Origin: Fischerella muscicola PCC 7414 | GTDB lineage: Bacteria > Cyanobacteriota > Cyanobacteriia > Cyanobacteriales > Nostocaceae | Assembly (NCBI RefSeq): GCF_000317205.1 | Contig: NZ_AJLK01000189.1 | Span: 1-64,000, forward strand | Direction of reading: 5' to 3' | Length of the DNA stretch: 64,000 nt | Shown: one piece after another, positions 38,799 to 48,333 of the stretch | How positions within the stretch are numbered: the first letter of the stretch is position 1 | How the letters are laid out: each line of letters begins with the position of its first letter | Made by a program: the position numbers and the translations under genes | The notes under the pieces: model-generated | What the model saw: only the letters and a program-made list of their open reading frames with translations | The model's database searches: none | Told to the model about the DNA's origin: nothing

Positions 38799-40514
38799 TT
38801 AAGCACCAGGTCTGAAATAATCCAGCAGCCGATCGCCCGAATCAGCCCGAATCAGAGCCACTACTACTTCCGGTAAAGCAGCCACTCTGGGATAAATAAA
38901 GTAGCGGGGTTCCCAACAGGGATGAAATTTCTCTTTAAATTCATGCAACCCTCGAAAGTTGTAAAATCGAGTCAGGTGTTCGTAAAGATAGTGCAGTGCT
39001 TTTTCTAGCTTAGGAGAGAAGGGATCTTCTCCCACACCCGCAAGGGCAGATAAGCCCAAATTAAATCGGTCATACCCTTGTTCTTTAAAGTGTTGAAACA
39101 AGGAAATAAAGAGAAACTCCATAGTGCCATGTTCTACGGTTAACCTTCGCCGCATTAAATCAATCGTGATTTCATTCAGTTGGTACTCCGGAATGACATT
39201 GGCAAAGGCGCTGATTTGCCCGGTCGGTGTTCGGACAACAGCAACCTCACATTCCCGAAGATAGACTTCATCAAACCATCCTAATGAAAACCGCTTTTCG
39301 GAACCCTGCTGCATTTTTAACCATTCATCGCTCACTGATCGCAACTCTTTGAGTAGCCTGTCAGTCAGTGGCGGAGTATGAAAATCGACTTGATGTCCTA
39401 ATTTTGTCAGGCGATTGACAGCATTCCGCAAATTTCGTCCGGCTTTGCCTTGGAGCGTAAATCTTTGTAAATCTACGATCGCCTCTTCACCAATTTTGAC
39501 AGACTTGAATCCCAGGCGGTGATACTGATCTAAGTAATCAGGATGGGTTTGATAGAAAGCAGGATGCCAATCGTTGCGATGACAAAATCGTACAAATCCT
39601 GCGATCGCTGGCGTCACGTCTGTTTTTGGGCCAATCGGATCGCCTAAAGCAACGGCACCTCGCCCTTTCGGAACATAAGCAATCACGCTTTCTCCTGAAG
39701 GACTAAAGTAGTAAGACTTGTCGCTTAAGAGCGTTAAATGAGCCAGGGATGAGCGCCCGTAACGTTGTACGATTGCTTTTGCCCGTTGACGTTCTTCATC
39801 CGTAGCAGGTATTCCCCTCAATATCACGGGTCGCCACAACATCCACAACGCATAGGACAATGTACTCGCTCCCACCAGATAGATGGATGTGGCAAAAAAT
39901 CGCCCGAATCGCGTCGTTGGTTCCAATCCAGCTTGATCCAGCGTGAAGAACATCGCCAAAGTTTGTCCGATCGCTTGCCAGAAATTGAAGCGCGTACTAA
40001 ATTCTTGATCGAGTAGAAAAAATCCAGCCGTACCGTAGGCTAAGGTGAATAACAATGCACCAACTAAGACCCGTACCCCCTGGGCGATCGACGGGCGATC
40101 GGATTGGGCTGTAAATTGGTGTCGCATCGGCAACAACAAGACAAACAGCCCCAAAGACAGTAATCCCTCCTCATAGTCCAATCCTTTCACAAGATGAGAG
40201 AACAAAGAAATACCGAGTAGGAAAACCGCAAGCCACCAAGCTAAACGCTTTCGTCGCAGCAGATTTGTCGCCAAACTAAGTAGAAAAAAACCACTGAGTG
40301 CTGCAAATAAATTACCGCCTGCACTGACCTCAACGGGAAAAATGGCTTTTAGCCACTCCATTCGTTCAGATACACCCGGCGTGACAGCAGATAACAAATT
40401 CGTTATCCCCACCGCAGCAATCCATACGACAACAATCCATAGTCCGATCGCGCGTTGAGGTAAGTTGGGTGTTGGAGTCGCGCTCATCGTCCTGGGGGCG
40501 GTAGTGTCCGACAT
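38799..40514 (-). CDS. mprF: MprF-like phosphatidylglycerol lysyltransferase
   Basis: 571 residues from the ATG at 40514. About six membrane helices (25-230), then a cytoplasmic DUF2156/LPG-synthase domain (about 240-565) with FSPSGESVIAYVPKGRGAVA, NAVNRLTKLGHQVDF and EFLFISLFQHFKEQGYDRFN. MprF proteins transfer an aminoacyl group (usually lysine) from tRNA to phosphatidylglycerol, making the membrane less negative. The amino-terminal flippase half found in long MprF is shortened. It is divergent from the ClC remnant, and the region between them is only about 175 bases. Confidence 0.87.
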   Translation of the reverse strand: MSDTTAPRTMSATPTPNLPQRAIGLWIVVVWIAAVGITNLLSAVTPGVSERMEWLKAIFPVEVSAGGNLFAALSGFFLLSLATNLLRRKRLAWWLAVFLLGISLFSHLVKGLDYEEGLLSLGLFVLLLPMRHQFTAQSDRPSIAQGVRVLVGALLFTLAYGTAGFFLLDQEFSTRFNFWQAIGQTLAMFFTLDQAGLEPTTRFGRFFATSIYLVGASTLSYALWMLWRPVILRGIPATDEERQRAKAIVQRYGRSSLAHLTLLSDKSYYFSPSGESVIAYVPKGRGAVALGDPIGPKTDVTPAIAGFVRFCHRNDWHPAFYQTHPDYLDQYHRLGFKSVKIGEEAIVDLQRFTLQGKAGRNLRNAVNRLTKLGHQVDFHTPPLTDRLLKELRSVSDEWLKMQQGSEKRFSLGWFDEVYLRECEVAVVRTPTGQISAFANVIPEYQLNEITIDLMRRRLTVEHGTMEFLFISLFQHFKEQGYDRFNLGLSALAGVGEDPFSPKLEKALHYLYEHLTRFYNFRGLHEFKEKFHPCWEPRYFIYPRVAALPEVVVALIRADSGDRLLDYFRPGA

Positions 40515-40690
40515 AGGCTTTTGTTGAACTAACAACTTCTAGAAATTAAATTAATAATCTAAGCAAACGCTGAAGATCGAATTGAAAAATTTAGTGTGAC
40601 TTGCGTGCGCTATCACACGTCTAGTAACTTCCTCTCGGATTTTCATCGGCACTCACGTTGCACCAATTCACCTTATTCAAGCCCCACTCA

Positions 40691-41361
40691 ATGACTGCGA
40701 CAACTCCGCCACCTAGAATACTGCCGTCCTTAGGAGCGAAAATCCCTTCGCTGAGCTATCGTTTATTGCTAGGAGCGGGGGCTGCTGCTGGATTTGCTGC
40801 CGGATTTAATGCACCGATCGCCGGGGTCTTCTTTGCGATCGAGGTAATTTTGGGAACCCGATTTGCTACCCCTGCTGCCAGTTTAATTTTGCTGTCAGCG
40901 GTTATTTCTGCCTTAATTGCTCAAAGCTTTCTGGGAGCACATCCTGCCTTTGATTTGCCAACTTATCAATTAATGAACTCCTGGGAATGGTTGAACTATT
41001 TTGGCTTAGGGATACTAGCAAGTTTAGTTTCAATCATCTATACGCGATCAATTCGATTTGCCCAGGCATGTTTTCAAGGTGAATGGACGAACCAAATAGC
41101 GATAGGTAAATTACCTGCTATTACACAACCACTGCTAGGAGGAATAATTGTCGGACTTCTGGCACTCAAGCTGCCACCGTCAATTCGTCAAGCTGAAGTT
41201 GCACAATCTACAAACGTCTCATTTTTTCTACAGGTTTCCCTGGTAAAAGTTGCAGTGATAGGGATAGAGGATTTGAAGTTATCGAACACTAGTGGCATCC
41301 AATCTTCGGGTTTTAAGTATAAAAAGCAACTATTTACTGTTGCAATACACGGGAGGAACTG
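40691..41361 (+). pseudogene. Truncated ClC chloride channel
   Basis: About 165 codons read like the middle of a ClC channel/antiporter: GAGAAAGFAAGFNAPIAGVFFA is the family's diagnostic helix after the GREGP loop, and further helices follow to GLLALKLPPS. The amino half with the selectivity motifs GSGIP and GREGP is missing, and after about 41190 the sequence diverges into a non-family tail that ends at the next gene's start. It is a remnant with both ends lost. Confidence 0.75.
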
Positions 41362-42384
41362 ATGGTACAGCATCTGATTTTTCACAATTGTCCCGATACG
41401 GTCAAAGAAGGAATTCGCGACTACTGGAGCCGAAAACAGCCTCGAATTGCTCGACTCTTGCAAACATTTCCAGAGGAGCAACGGCATTTAAGATTGATGG
41501 TCGATCGCAATCCTGACGGCTATCAAGCAAGAGCAGTATTAATGTTGCCGACTCAGGTGCTTGTGGCTCAATCCAAAACTCGACAGGGCGTGTATCAAGC
41601 TGCGATCGATGAAGCTGTCGATATTCTGGCAGAAGAAATTCGTCGCCACAAAGATAAGTTGCGGCGCGATCGCACCCACCGGAAAAAACAACAGCAGCAA
41701 ACAGATGTTGCTACTACCCTGGAATTGTTGGAACAAGATATTCGCCAACAACGCCGAGAATTCTTCTTTGATTTATTACGTCCTGTACTACGCAACTTAC
41801 GAAATCATGCCCGGCGGGAATTAGTTTTTGCTCAGCTAGAAGGCAAGGTTTCCCCTAATGAAATGACGGTATCCGATCTACTCGATGAAGCGATCCTCCG
41901 GTCCTGGGAACGCTTTGAGCAACGCCCTCCTCAGCAACCTCTCGATCAGTGGATCAGTGGACTAATGCATGAAATCATCGATGAGCGAGAAGCTAAAGCA
42001 ATTCCTGCCATTTCTTTAGAGACCGAAATTTCAGAAGATGATCCGCGGTTTCGTGTGGCAAGTGGCTGGATTCTAGACAACGAGCCATTTTGGGGCGATT
42101 TGGAATCTTTGACTTTAGAAGACATCCTTCCCCAACACGAAGTTGAAGAACCCTGGGAGGCCTACAGCCTTGATGAGAAGGAGCGGTGGTTGTTTGCCCA
42201 ATTATCGAAATTGCCCAAGCTGCAACGTCGGGCATTGATGCTTTACCTCCTAGAAGGATGGGAGGTGGAGGAAATCGCCATGCTGCAACAACGAAGCGTT
42301 ACAGAAGTACGGGCAGATATCGAAGTGGCACAGACTTTCCTTAAAGATCAGTTGTGGCAGCAAATCTATCAACGTCAAAACTAA
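41362..42384 (+). CDS. Ribosome-hibernation-like domain fused to sigma-70-like domain
   Basis: 340 residues, ATG with GGGAGG eight bases upstream. Residues 1-110 look like a RaiA/HPF ribosome-binding domain (HLRLMVDRNPDGYQARAVL; VYQAAIDEAVDILAEEIRRH). Residues about 115-340 contain a weak sigma region 2 (LLDEAILRSWERFEQRPP) and a clear region-4-type helix-turn-helix (LPKLQRRALMLYLLEGWEVE, then EIAMLQQRSVTEVRADIEVA). Such fusions are rare. The protein might link ribosome inactivation to transcription under stress, but that is inference. It is the first gene of the right-hand plus-strand run. Confidence 0.75.
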   Translation: MVQHLIFHNCPDTVKEGIRDYWSRKQPRIARLLQTFPEEQRHLRLMVDRNPDGYQARAVLMLPTQVLVAQSKTRQGVYQAAIDEAVDILAEEIRRHKDKLRRDRTHRKKQQQQTDVATTLELLEQDIRQQRREFFFDLLRPVLRNLRNHARRELVFAQLEGKVSPNEMTVSDLLDEAILRSWERFEQRPPQQPLDQWISGLMHEIIDEREAKAIPAISLETEISEDDPRFRVASGWILDNEPFWGDLESLTLEDILPQHEVEEPWEAYSLDEKERWLFAQLSKLPKLQRRALMLYLLEGWEVEEIAMLQQRSVTEVRADIEVAQTFLKDQLWQQIYQRQN

Positions 42385-42429
42385 TTGGCCAGTCGCCCAC
42401 ACGGTAACAGACAAGACAACACTCATTCA

Positions 42430-42447
42430 CCTCAGATTTCCCTCAGA
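42430..42447 (+). promoter_or_regulatory. Direct-repeat operator CCTCAGA-N4-CCTCAGA (CBS gene)
   Basis: Two perfect CCTCAGA words at 42430-42436 and 42441-42447, 11 bases apart, followed after exactly 15 bases by TAAATA (42463-42468). The start codon of the CBS gene is 45 bases beyond. Orientation and spacing are as at hsp20 and groES. Confidence 0.7.
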
Positions 42448-42492
42448 TTTTCGGCTTAAGCTTAAATAGCCCACTTTGGATGAATTGCAACA

Positions 42493-42960
42493 ATGCTGAC
42501 TGAAACGCGCCAGGTTAAGGATTTGATGACGACCGACCCGGTGACTGTAAAGCCGACAGATTCTGTTGAAACGGTTTTGCGATGTCTTGAGGAAAACCAC
42601 ATCAGTGGACTTCCTGTAGTTGATGAAACAGGTAAGGTGGTTGGCGTCGTTTCAGAAGCAGATTTGTTATTCAGAGAGCGTCCTGTTCGCTTGCCATTGT
42701 ATCTCTCGTTTTTAGGTGGAATCATTTATCTCGAACCGCTTGATCATTTTGTGCAGCAGTTGAAGAAGAGTCTGGGAGTTATAGTTCAGGATGTGATGAC
42801 ACCTAACCCAATCACGATCGCCCCAGATGCTCCTATCTCCCAGGCGGCTGATTTAATGCTAGAGAAACGAGTGAATCGCCTACCTGTTGCGGATGAAACG
42901 GGGGCACTGGTTGGGATTATTACACGGGATGATCTATTACGTGCGTTGAAATCAGATTGA
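42493..42960 (+). CDS. CBS-domain pair protein
   Basis: 155 residues. Two CBS motifs: LMTTDPVTVKPTDSVETVLR to LPVVDETGKVVGVVSEADLL, and VMTPNPITIAPDAPISQAAD to LPVADETGALVGIITRDDLL, forming one Bateman module that normally binds adenine nucleotides. No other domain. Likely an energy-status sensor for a partner. Preceded closely by the direct-repeat site, so it starts a regulated unit with the following metabolic genes. Confidence 0.92.
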   Translation: MLTETRQVKDLMTTDPVTVKPTDSVETVLRCLEENHISGLPVVDETGKVVGVVSEADLLFRERPVRLPLYLSFLGGIIYLEPLDHFVQQLKKSLGVIVQDVMTPNPITIAPDAPISQAADLMLEKRVNRLPVADETGALVGIITRDDLLRALKSD

Positions 42961-43004
42961 TTACATGACTCTTCCCAGAGAAGTTCGCAAGGAGCTACAG
43001 GATC

Positions 43005-43493
43005 ATGATCAGCAAAATTTCAGACTCGTTTCCAGGCGATAATCGCTCAACATTATCATTCTCTTCCTCGCCCCGTTTCCCGGTCAGTAGCTTTTTAGAC
43101 TTGAGTTTGCTGATCCCGATTTTCGGCGGCTTGGGCTGGTTCACGGTCACTAATCATTCTCCAGTCAGCGCGATTTTGTTGATGATTGCAACCGCAGGAG
43201 TGCGTGGCTGTTGGCTAGCGGGGTTTCCAGTTTGGGCTGGCTTACTCTCGCTGACGTTTAGTGCTACCTGGATTCTGGTTGGTGCCCTGACGGATAGTGG
43301 CATCTATGGATGGGCAGTGGCGATCGCCCTCAGTTGGATGAACGTTTTTTTACTCGATATTAGCCTGTCCCATCTGATCGACCGTTTCCATCAAACTGGA
43401 TGGCGTTACTCGCAAATCTTTTGGCTTTTGACTATTATCTACACTCTTAGCGCAATGATAGGAGGAATTCTGTCGATTCTATGGAAAGTCTAA
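43005..43493 (+). CDS. Integral membrane protein of unknown function
   Basis: 162 residues with about four transmembrane helices (LLIPIFGGLGWFTV, ILLMIATAGVRGCWLAGFPV, LLSLTFSATWILVGALTD, IFWLLTIIYTLSAMIGGILS). No family recognised. The ribosome binding site AAGGAG is followed by an ATG at 43005. It lies 44 bases after the CBS gene and 31 before gnd, so it appears to be in the same operon. Confidence 0.7.
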   Translation: MISKISDSFPGDNRSTLSFSSSPRFPVSSFLDLSLLIPIFGGLGWFTVTNHSPVSAILLMIATAGVRGCWLAGFPVWAGLLSLTFSATWILVGALTDSGIYGWAVAIALSWMNVFLLDISLSHLIDRFHQTGWRYSQIFWLLTIIYTLSAMIGGILSILWKV

Positions 43494-43524
43494 ATGCAAA
43501 AAGTCGATGGATGAGATTTTTGTT

Positions 43525-44562
43525 ATGGAACTCGGATTAATCGGACTAGGGCGGATGGGTGCTAACATGGCACGTCGGCTAACACAAGCTGGACATACAG
43601 TTATTGGCTACACTCGCCAACCTGAAAAAGCAGAGGCATTAGTAAAGGAAGGAGCGATCGCCCGTGGCGTGACTGCTTTCTCTAATTTAGTGAATGCGCT
43701 TGCCAAACCCCGTACCTTCTGGCTGATGTTGCCAGCCGCAACAGTAGATGCTACATTGCATGAACTAGTACCTTTGCTCGATGCAGACGATATTGTAATT
43801 GATGGCGGCAACTCCTACTACGTTGATGACATACGTCGCGCAGCTCAGTTAAAAGTCAAAGGCATTGAATACGTGGATTGCGGCACCAGCGGCGGCATTT
43901 GGGGAGCGGAACGCGGCTATTGTTTAATGATTGGTGGCAAGGTAGCCACAGTAAACCGATTGCATCCCATCTTTGCGGCCTTGGCTCCTGGGGTTGTCGC
44001 CGCAACACGCACACCGGGTCGTGTAACAAGGGTCGGAACGGTGGAGCAAGGCTATCTGCACTGTGGCTCTCACGGTGCTGGGCATTTTGTCAAAATGGTG
44101 CATAACGGCATTGAATACGGCATTATGGCAGCCTATGCTGAAGGGCTAAATATTCTGCACTACGCCAATATTGGTAAACAGGCGCACGCTGTGGATGCAG
44201 AAACAACGCCTTTGCGAAATCCAGAGTTTTACCACTACGACTTTAATCTTGCCGATATCGCAGAGGTGTGGCGTAGAGGCAGTGTGATTAGCTCCTGGTT
44301 ACTCGATTTAACGGCAACTGCCCTGCTCAAAGATCCCCAATTAAACGGCTTCGATGGTCATGTGTCTGACTCTGGAGAAGGACGATGGACGCTGATTGCT
44401 GCTGTTGAAGAAGGCGTTCCGGCGCCTGTTTTGAGTTCAGCCCTCTACTCGCGATTTAGCTCACGGGGTCAAGCCGACTTTGCAGATAAGCTGCTCTCTG
44501 CTTTGCGCTATGAGTTTGGTGGACATGTGGAAACCTACCGTTCTGGTTCTGGAGGTAAATGA
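43525..44562 (+). CDS. gnd: 6-phosphogluconate dehydrogenase, decarboxylating (short YqeC/GntZ type)
   Basis: 345 residues from the ATG at 43525 (an ATG six codons upstream is possible). Rossmann motif [20 protein letters not shown]; substrate motif [10 protein letters not shown]-like ([20 protein letters not shown]); [20 protein letters not shown]; all conserved. The short, about 300-residue class often prefers NAD. It oxidises 6-phosphogluconate to ribulose 5-phosphate with CO2 release. It overlaps zwf by four bases (ATGA). Confidence 0.95.
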   Translation: MELGLIGLGRMGANMARRLTQAGHTVIGYTRQPEKAEALVKEGAIARGVTAFSNLVNALAKPRTFWLMLPAATVDATLHELVPLLDADDIVIDGGNSYYVDDIRRAAQLKVKGIEYVDCGTSGGIWGAERGYCLMIGGKVATVNRLHPIFAALAPGVVAATRTPGRVTRVGTVEQGYLHCGSHGAGHFVKMVHNGIEYGIMAAYAEGLNILHYANIGKQAHAVDAETTPLRNPEFYHYDFNLADIAEVWRRGSVISSWLLDLTATALLKDPQLNGFDGHVSDSGEGRWTLIAAVEEGVPAPVLSSALYSRFSSRGQADFADKLLSALRYEFGGHVETYRSGSGGK

Positions 44563-45938
44563 TCGTAGCCACACCGTCTGATGCACTTGTCTTGTTTGGA
44601 ATCACAGGTGATTTAGCCTACAAGAAAATCTTTCCAGCGTTGCAGGCAATGATTCAGCAGGGACACCTGGATATTCCGGTGATTGGGGTAGCAAGGCGTG
44701 ACTGGAGCATTGAGCAATTACAAAGCCATATTCACAGCAGCCTGGAGGAACGAAAAGGGGTGGATGAGTCTGCCTTTAAGAAGCTGTGTTCATTGCTTTG
44801 CTACATTTCAGGAGATTATGGCGATCGCGGGACTTACGAAAAGCTTTGCCATGTCTTAGAAAACTCAAAGAGTCCCTTATTTTACTTAGCGATTCCGCCC
44901 AGCCTATTTAGCACCGTCGTAGCTGGATTAAAGCAGGTCAATTGCTCTCAAAATGGGCGTGTCATTGTAGAAAAACCCTTTGGACGCGATCTTGCATCTG
45001 CACGGCACCTGAATCACATTCTCCACACGCTGTTCTCAGAAGAACAAATCTTTCGGATTGACCATTATCTTGGCAAAGAGCCAGTTCAGAATCTGCTTTA
45101 TATGCGCTTTGCCAACTCCCTATTAGAACCCATCTGGAACCGTACCCATGTTTCTAGCATTCAAATAACAATGGCTGAAACCCTCGATATTCAGGGGCGC
45201 GGCAAATTTTATGAAGAAACAGGTGCCATTCGAGATGTCATTCAAAATCATCTGCTTCAAGTGCTTGCATGCCTCATTATGGAGCCACCACCGACCGAAG
45301 ATAGTGATGCAATTCGCAAAGAAAAAGCACGTATCTTAAAAGCAATTCGTCCAATTGATCCGCTTGATGTTGTTCGGGGGCAATATCGTGGCTATCGCCA
45401 AGAGACAGATGTTGCCCCTGACTCTAAGGTAGAAACGTTTGCGGCGATCAAGCTCGAACTCGAAACCTGGCGATGGGCGGGGGTGCCAATTTATCTGCGT
45501 GCGGGGAAATGTCTACCGATTTCTGCAACAGAAGTGTTACTCAGGCTCAAGCGTCCTCCTCAAGATGTGTTTGGTGAACGGGCGTTTGGATTGGCGAACT
45601 ATTTTTACTTTCGTCTCAGTCCCAATATGTTAACCGCGATCGGAGTTCGCTCTAAAGCACCCGGTGAGGGAATGGTTGGTAATGAAGTGGGACTGGTTGC
45701 TCAGGTGGAACCTGCGAGTGAAATGCAACCCTATGAGCGCCTCTTAGGAGATGCAATTAAAGGAGAACTCATGTTGTTTGCCCACCAGGAGGAAATAGAA
45801 GCCCAGTGGCGAATTGTAGAGCCTATTTTGACCAGAAAATCGCCAGTTTATCAGTATGAACCCGGCACATGGGGACCTCCCCTTGCCGATCGCCTGACTC
45901 CACTCGATGGTGGTTGGCATTTTCCACTTTTAGATTGA
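44559..45938 (+). CDS. zwf: Glucose-6-phosphate dehydrogenase
   Basis: 459 residues, start overlapping the gnd stop. Nucleotide site [17 protein letters not shown] near residue 11, signature RIDHYLGKE (about 166-174), and [20 protein letters not shown] after it. It gives NADPH and 6-phosphogluconolactone; with gnd it forms the oxidative pentose phosphate entry. In cyanobacteria zwf is usually followed by opcA and fed by tal; neither is here, and 459 residues is 40-50 fewer than the housekeeping enzyme, so it is probably an accessory isoform. Confidence 0.95.
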   Translation: MIVATPSDALVLFGITGDLAYKKIFPALQAMIQQGHLDIPVIGVARRDWSIEQLQSHIHSSLEERKGVDESAFKKLCSLLCYISGDYGDRGTYEKLCHVLENSKSPLFYLAIPPSLFSTVVAGLKQVNCSQNGRVIVEKPFGRDLASARHLNHILHTLFSEEQIFRIDHYLGKEPVQNLLYMRFANSLLEPIWNRTHVSSIQITMAETLDIQGRGKFYEETGAIRDVIQNHLLQVLACLIMEPPPTEDSDAIRKEKARILKAIRPIDPLDVVRGQYRGYRQETDVAPDSKVETFAAIKLELETWRWAGVPIYLRAGKCLPISATEVLLRLKRPPQDVFGERAFGLANYFYFRLSPNMLTAIGVRSKAPGEGMVGNEVGLVAQVEPASEMQPYERLLGDAIKGELMLFAHQEEIEAQWRIVEPILTRKSPVYQYEPGTWGPPLADRLTPLDGGWHFPLLD

Positions 45939-46051
45939 ATGGAATCAATCAAATTTTGCCCTGAAAATGATCTTAATGATCTTAATTGAGGTCACTATCA
46001 TGAACATGAGGGAGAATGACTTGACACACCTGCCATACGGAGGAAAACCAA

Positions 46052-47743
46052 GTGTCTTCTGAGCTAAATGGTGTCATGTTGCAGGGCTTTCACTGGTTTC
46101 TCCAGGAAAATAGTTTTCCCGGTAGCCAGGGGAGAAAGCTTTGGCAGTTTCTCAGAGATGAAGCTCCTCATTATAGATCTATTGGCATTGATGCAATTTG
46201 GATTCCACCAGCCTACAAGCCAGCTTTCAACCGCACAAATAGCGTTGGCTATGATGTCTATGATCACTTTGATCTTGGCGAATTTCCCATCTCTGGCGAT
46301 CCCGATCCGAATCCAGAAACTAAATATGGCAGCAAACAAGATTTACTAGCAGCCATCGAAGCACTACATGGTGATGGCACAAATCAGCGAATTCAAGTTT
46401 ATGCCGATGTGGTTCTCAATCACAAAATGGGAGGTGCTCAGGATGACTATTGGCAGGCAATTCGAGTTGAGAAAGATAATCGCAACATAGAGCGTTGGTG
46501 GGATGGCTACGAAAGCGGTCTAATTGAAATTCAAGGGTACACAAAGTTTGAATACCCAGATCGGCAAAATAAGTACTCTAGCTTCAAATGGTATTCTCGC
46601 CATTTTGATAGTGTGGATGCCGCCGCAAAAATTCGCCAAGGGGACTGGGAATTTTTTGAACCGTCTGGCAAATATATTTATCGCTACTTGTTTAACGAGG
46701 AAAATTATATTCCCCAAGTCAAATCTTTTGCCCAATGGGTATCCCTAGAAAAAGGGAATTACGATTATTTAGCAGGCTGCGATCTGGATTATGGGCGCTA
46801 TGATGTGCGGGAGGAAATGAAATACTGGGGGTCTTGGCTCGTTCAGGAGCTTGATGTGGATGGCGTGCGGCTGGACGCAGTGAAACACATTAATGCCGAC
46901 TTCATCCGCGAATGGCTAGGGCACGTTCGCTGGTCTACTGGTAGAAACTTATTTGCTGTTGCAGAATATCTCTCTGGGGATCTTAATGCCCTCCATGCTT
47001 ATATTAAACGGGTTACATCAGAAGGTGACTATCCCCAACGACTTTGTTTATTTGACTTTCCCCTGCGATTCAAGTTTGGTGATGCCAGTCGTCAGGGGCA
47101 AGCCTATGATTTGAGAAACCTCAACAGCAGCACCTTGATGGCTGAACAACCAGCACTGGCGGTTACTTTTGTTGAGAATCATGATTATGAGTATGGTCGT
47201 TTCTATGAATCTCATGTCGAGGAGTGGTTTAAGCCGTTAGCCTATGCCTACATTTTGCTACGGCGGCAGGGGTATCCTTGTATTTTCTTCCCCGATTATT
47301 ATGGTTCAGGCAATTGGTATGAGGCACAAAGGCAGTGGCATCGCGCTCAACTCTCAGGGAATAGCTATCTCGATCTCCTCCTGCAACTGAGAAAGCAGTT
47401 TGCTCTAGGTGAAGAACAATATTACGCCAATCCCAACGTTGCAGGCTGGGTAAGATTGGGGTTTGTTCCTGGCGCAAAGGGGGCTATGGCTGTTGTCATC
47501 AATAATGCATACAACCGTGTGGAGGCAATTCGTATGAATACGGGACGTTCGAGTAAACGTTTCTATCACCTGGCAACCATTAAAGCAACGCCAGATGGCT
47601 TCCTGGTTGTGCGCGATCGCTACGAAATGTATGGCAGCAAAGCCGAAGAACTCTACACTGATGAATTTGGTTGGGCTGATTTCCTGGCTGATGGCGGCAC
47701 GGTTGCCATTTGGATTGAAGATGGGGTGGGATTATCGAGTTAA
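46052..47743 (+). CDS. Cytoplasmic alpha-amylase (GH13)
   Basis: 563 residues, GTG start with GGAGG 10 bases upstream. No signal peptide, so cytoplasmic. GH13 regions: DVVLNHK (I), DGVRLDAVKH with the nucleophile Asp near 275 (II), FAVAEYL with the acid Glu (III), and FVENHD (IV, Glu in place of the first Asp of FVDNHD). Resembles the liquefying bacterial subfamily 5. It may release sugar from glycogen for zwf and gnd under stress. Downstream of zwf by 113 bases. Confidence 0.92.
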   Translation: MSSELNGVMLQGFHWFLQENSFPGSQGRKLWQFLRDEAPHYRSIGIDAIWIPPAYKPAFNRTNSVGYDVYDHFDLGEFPISGDPDPNPETKYGSKQDLLAAIEALHGDGTNQRIQVYADVVLNHKMGGAQDDYWQAIRVEKDNRNIERWWDGYESGLIEIQGYTKFEYPDRQNKYSSFKWYSRHFDSVDAAAKIRQGDWEFFEPSGKYIYRYLFNEENYIPQVKSFAQWVSLEKGNYDYLAGCDLDYGRYDVREEMKYWGSWLVQELDVDGVRLDAVKHINADFIREWLGHVRWSTGRNLFAVAEYLSGDLNALHAYIKRVTSEGDYPQRLCLFDFPLRFKFGDASRQGQAYDLRNLNSSTLMAEQPALAVTFVENHDYEYGRFYESHVEEWFKPLAYAYILLRRQGYPCIFFPDYYGSGNWYEAQRQWHRAQLSGNSYLDLLLQLRKQFALGEEQYYANPNVAGWVRLGFVPGAKGAMAVVINNAYNRVEAIRMNTGRSSKRFYHLATIKATPDGFLVVRDRYEMYGSKAEELYTDEFGWADFLADGGTVAIWIEDGVGLSS

Positions 47744-47923
47744 ATCAAGTTTGTAAAACCTGATCGCAAATTCGCACCACGATAAACACTAAATTGTCAT
47801 TCTAAGGAGTCAAAATTTTATTGCAAAATGCCTATTGTTGAAGCTTAAGTACATCTCTGGTGATTGCCAGTTCCAGGAAAAAGACAATTATCTATCAAAA
47901 TCATCATTGAAACCATCAAATTT

Positions 47924-48331
47924 ATGCGCTACCGTCGATTTAGCTACCGATATACGGGTGTTTTTTCTGGCATAACTTCGCCTTCCCAGTCCACCATTTG
48001 GGAAGGTCAACTTCAGGCAAGCTTTGCCTATCCACAGTGGCAACCCGCCGCCGACCTCTATGAAACGCCCACCGCCCTAATTGTGAAAGTTGAAGTGGCG
48101 GGCATGGTGGAAGAAGACTTTGAAATTTCCCTCTACGAAAATGCCCTGGTGATTCAAGGTGTGCGCCCCTGGGAGAGCTTTGAAGGGGAGGGACTGTACC
48201 ACGCTGTTAACATTCACTACGGTGCTTTTCGACTGGAAGTTCCCATCCAGCAGCGAATTGAGCGCGATCGCATCCAGGCGCGCTATGACCGGGGTTTCCT
48301 GTATGTCATCCTACCCAAAGCAGAGGTGTGA
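47924..48331 (+). CDS. Small heat shock protein Hsp20, second copy
   Basis: 135 residues from the ATG at 47924 (the frame extends upstream to a TTG). Alpha-crystallin domain about 40-130: [60 protein letters not shown]. Little sequence similarity to the hsp20 at 31841-32281 outside the domain core, and no IxI tail. It ends two bases before the lon start, so it is probably translated together with the protease. Confidence 0.92.
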   Translation: MRYRRFSYRYTGVFSGITSPSQSTIWEGQLQASFAYPQWQPAADLYETPTALIVKVEVAGMVEEDFEISLYENALVIQGVRPWESFEGEGLYHAVNIHYGAFRLEVPIQQRIERDRIQARYDRGFLYVILPKAEV

Positions 48332-48333
48332 TT

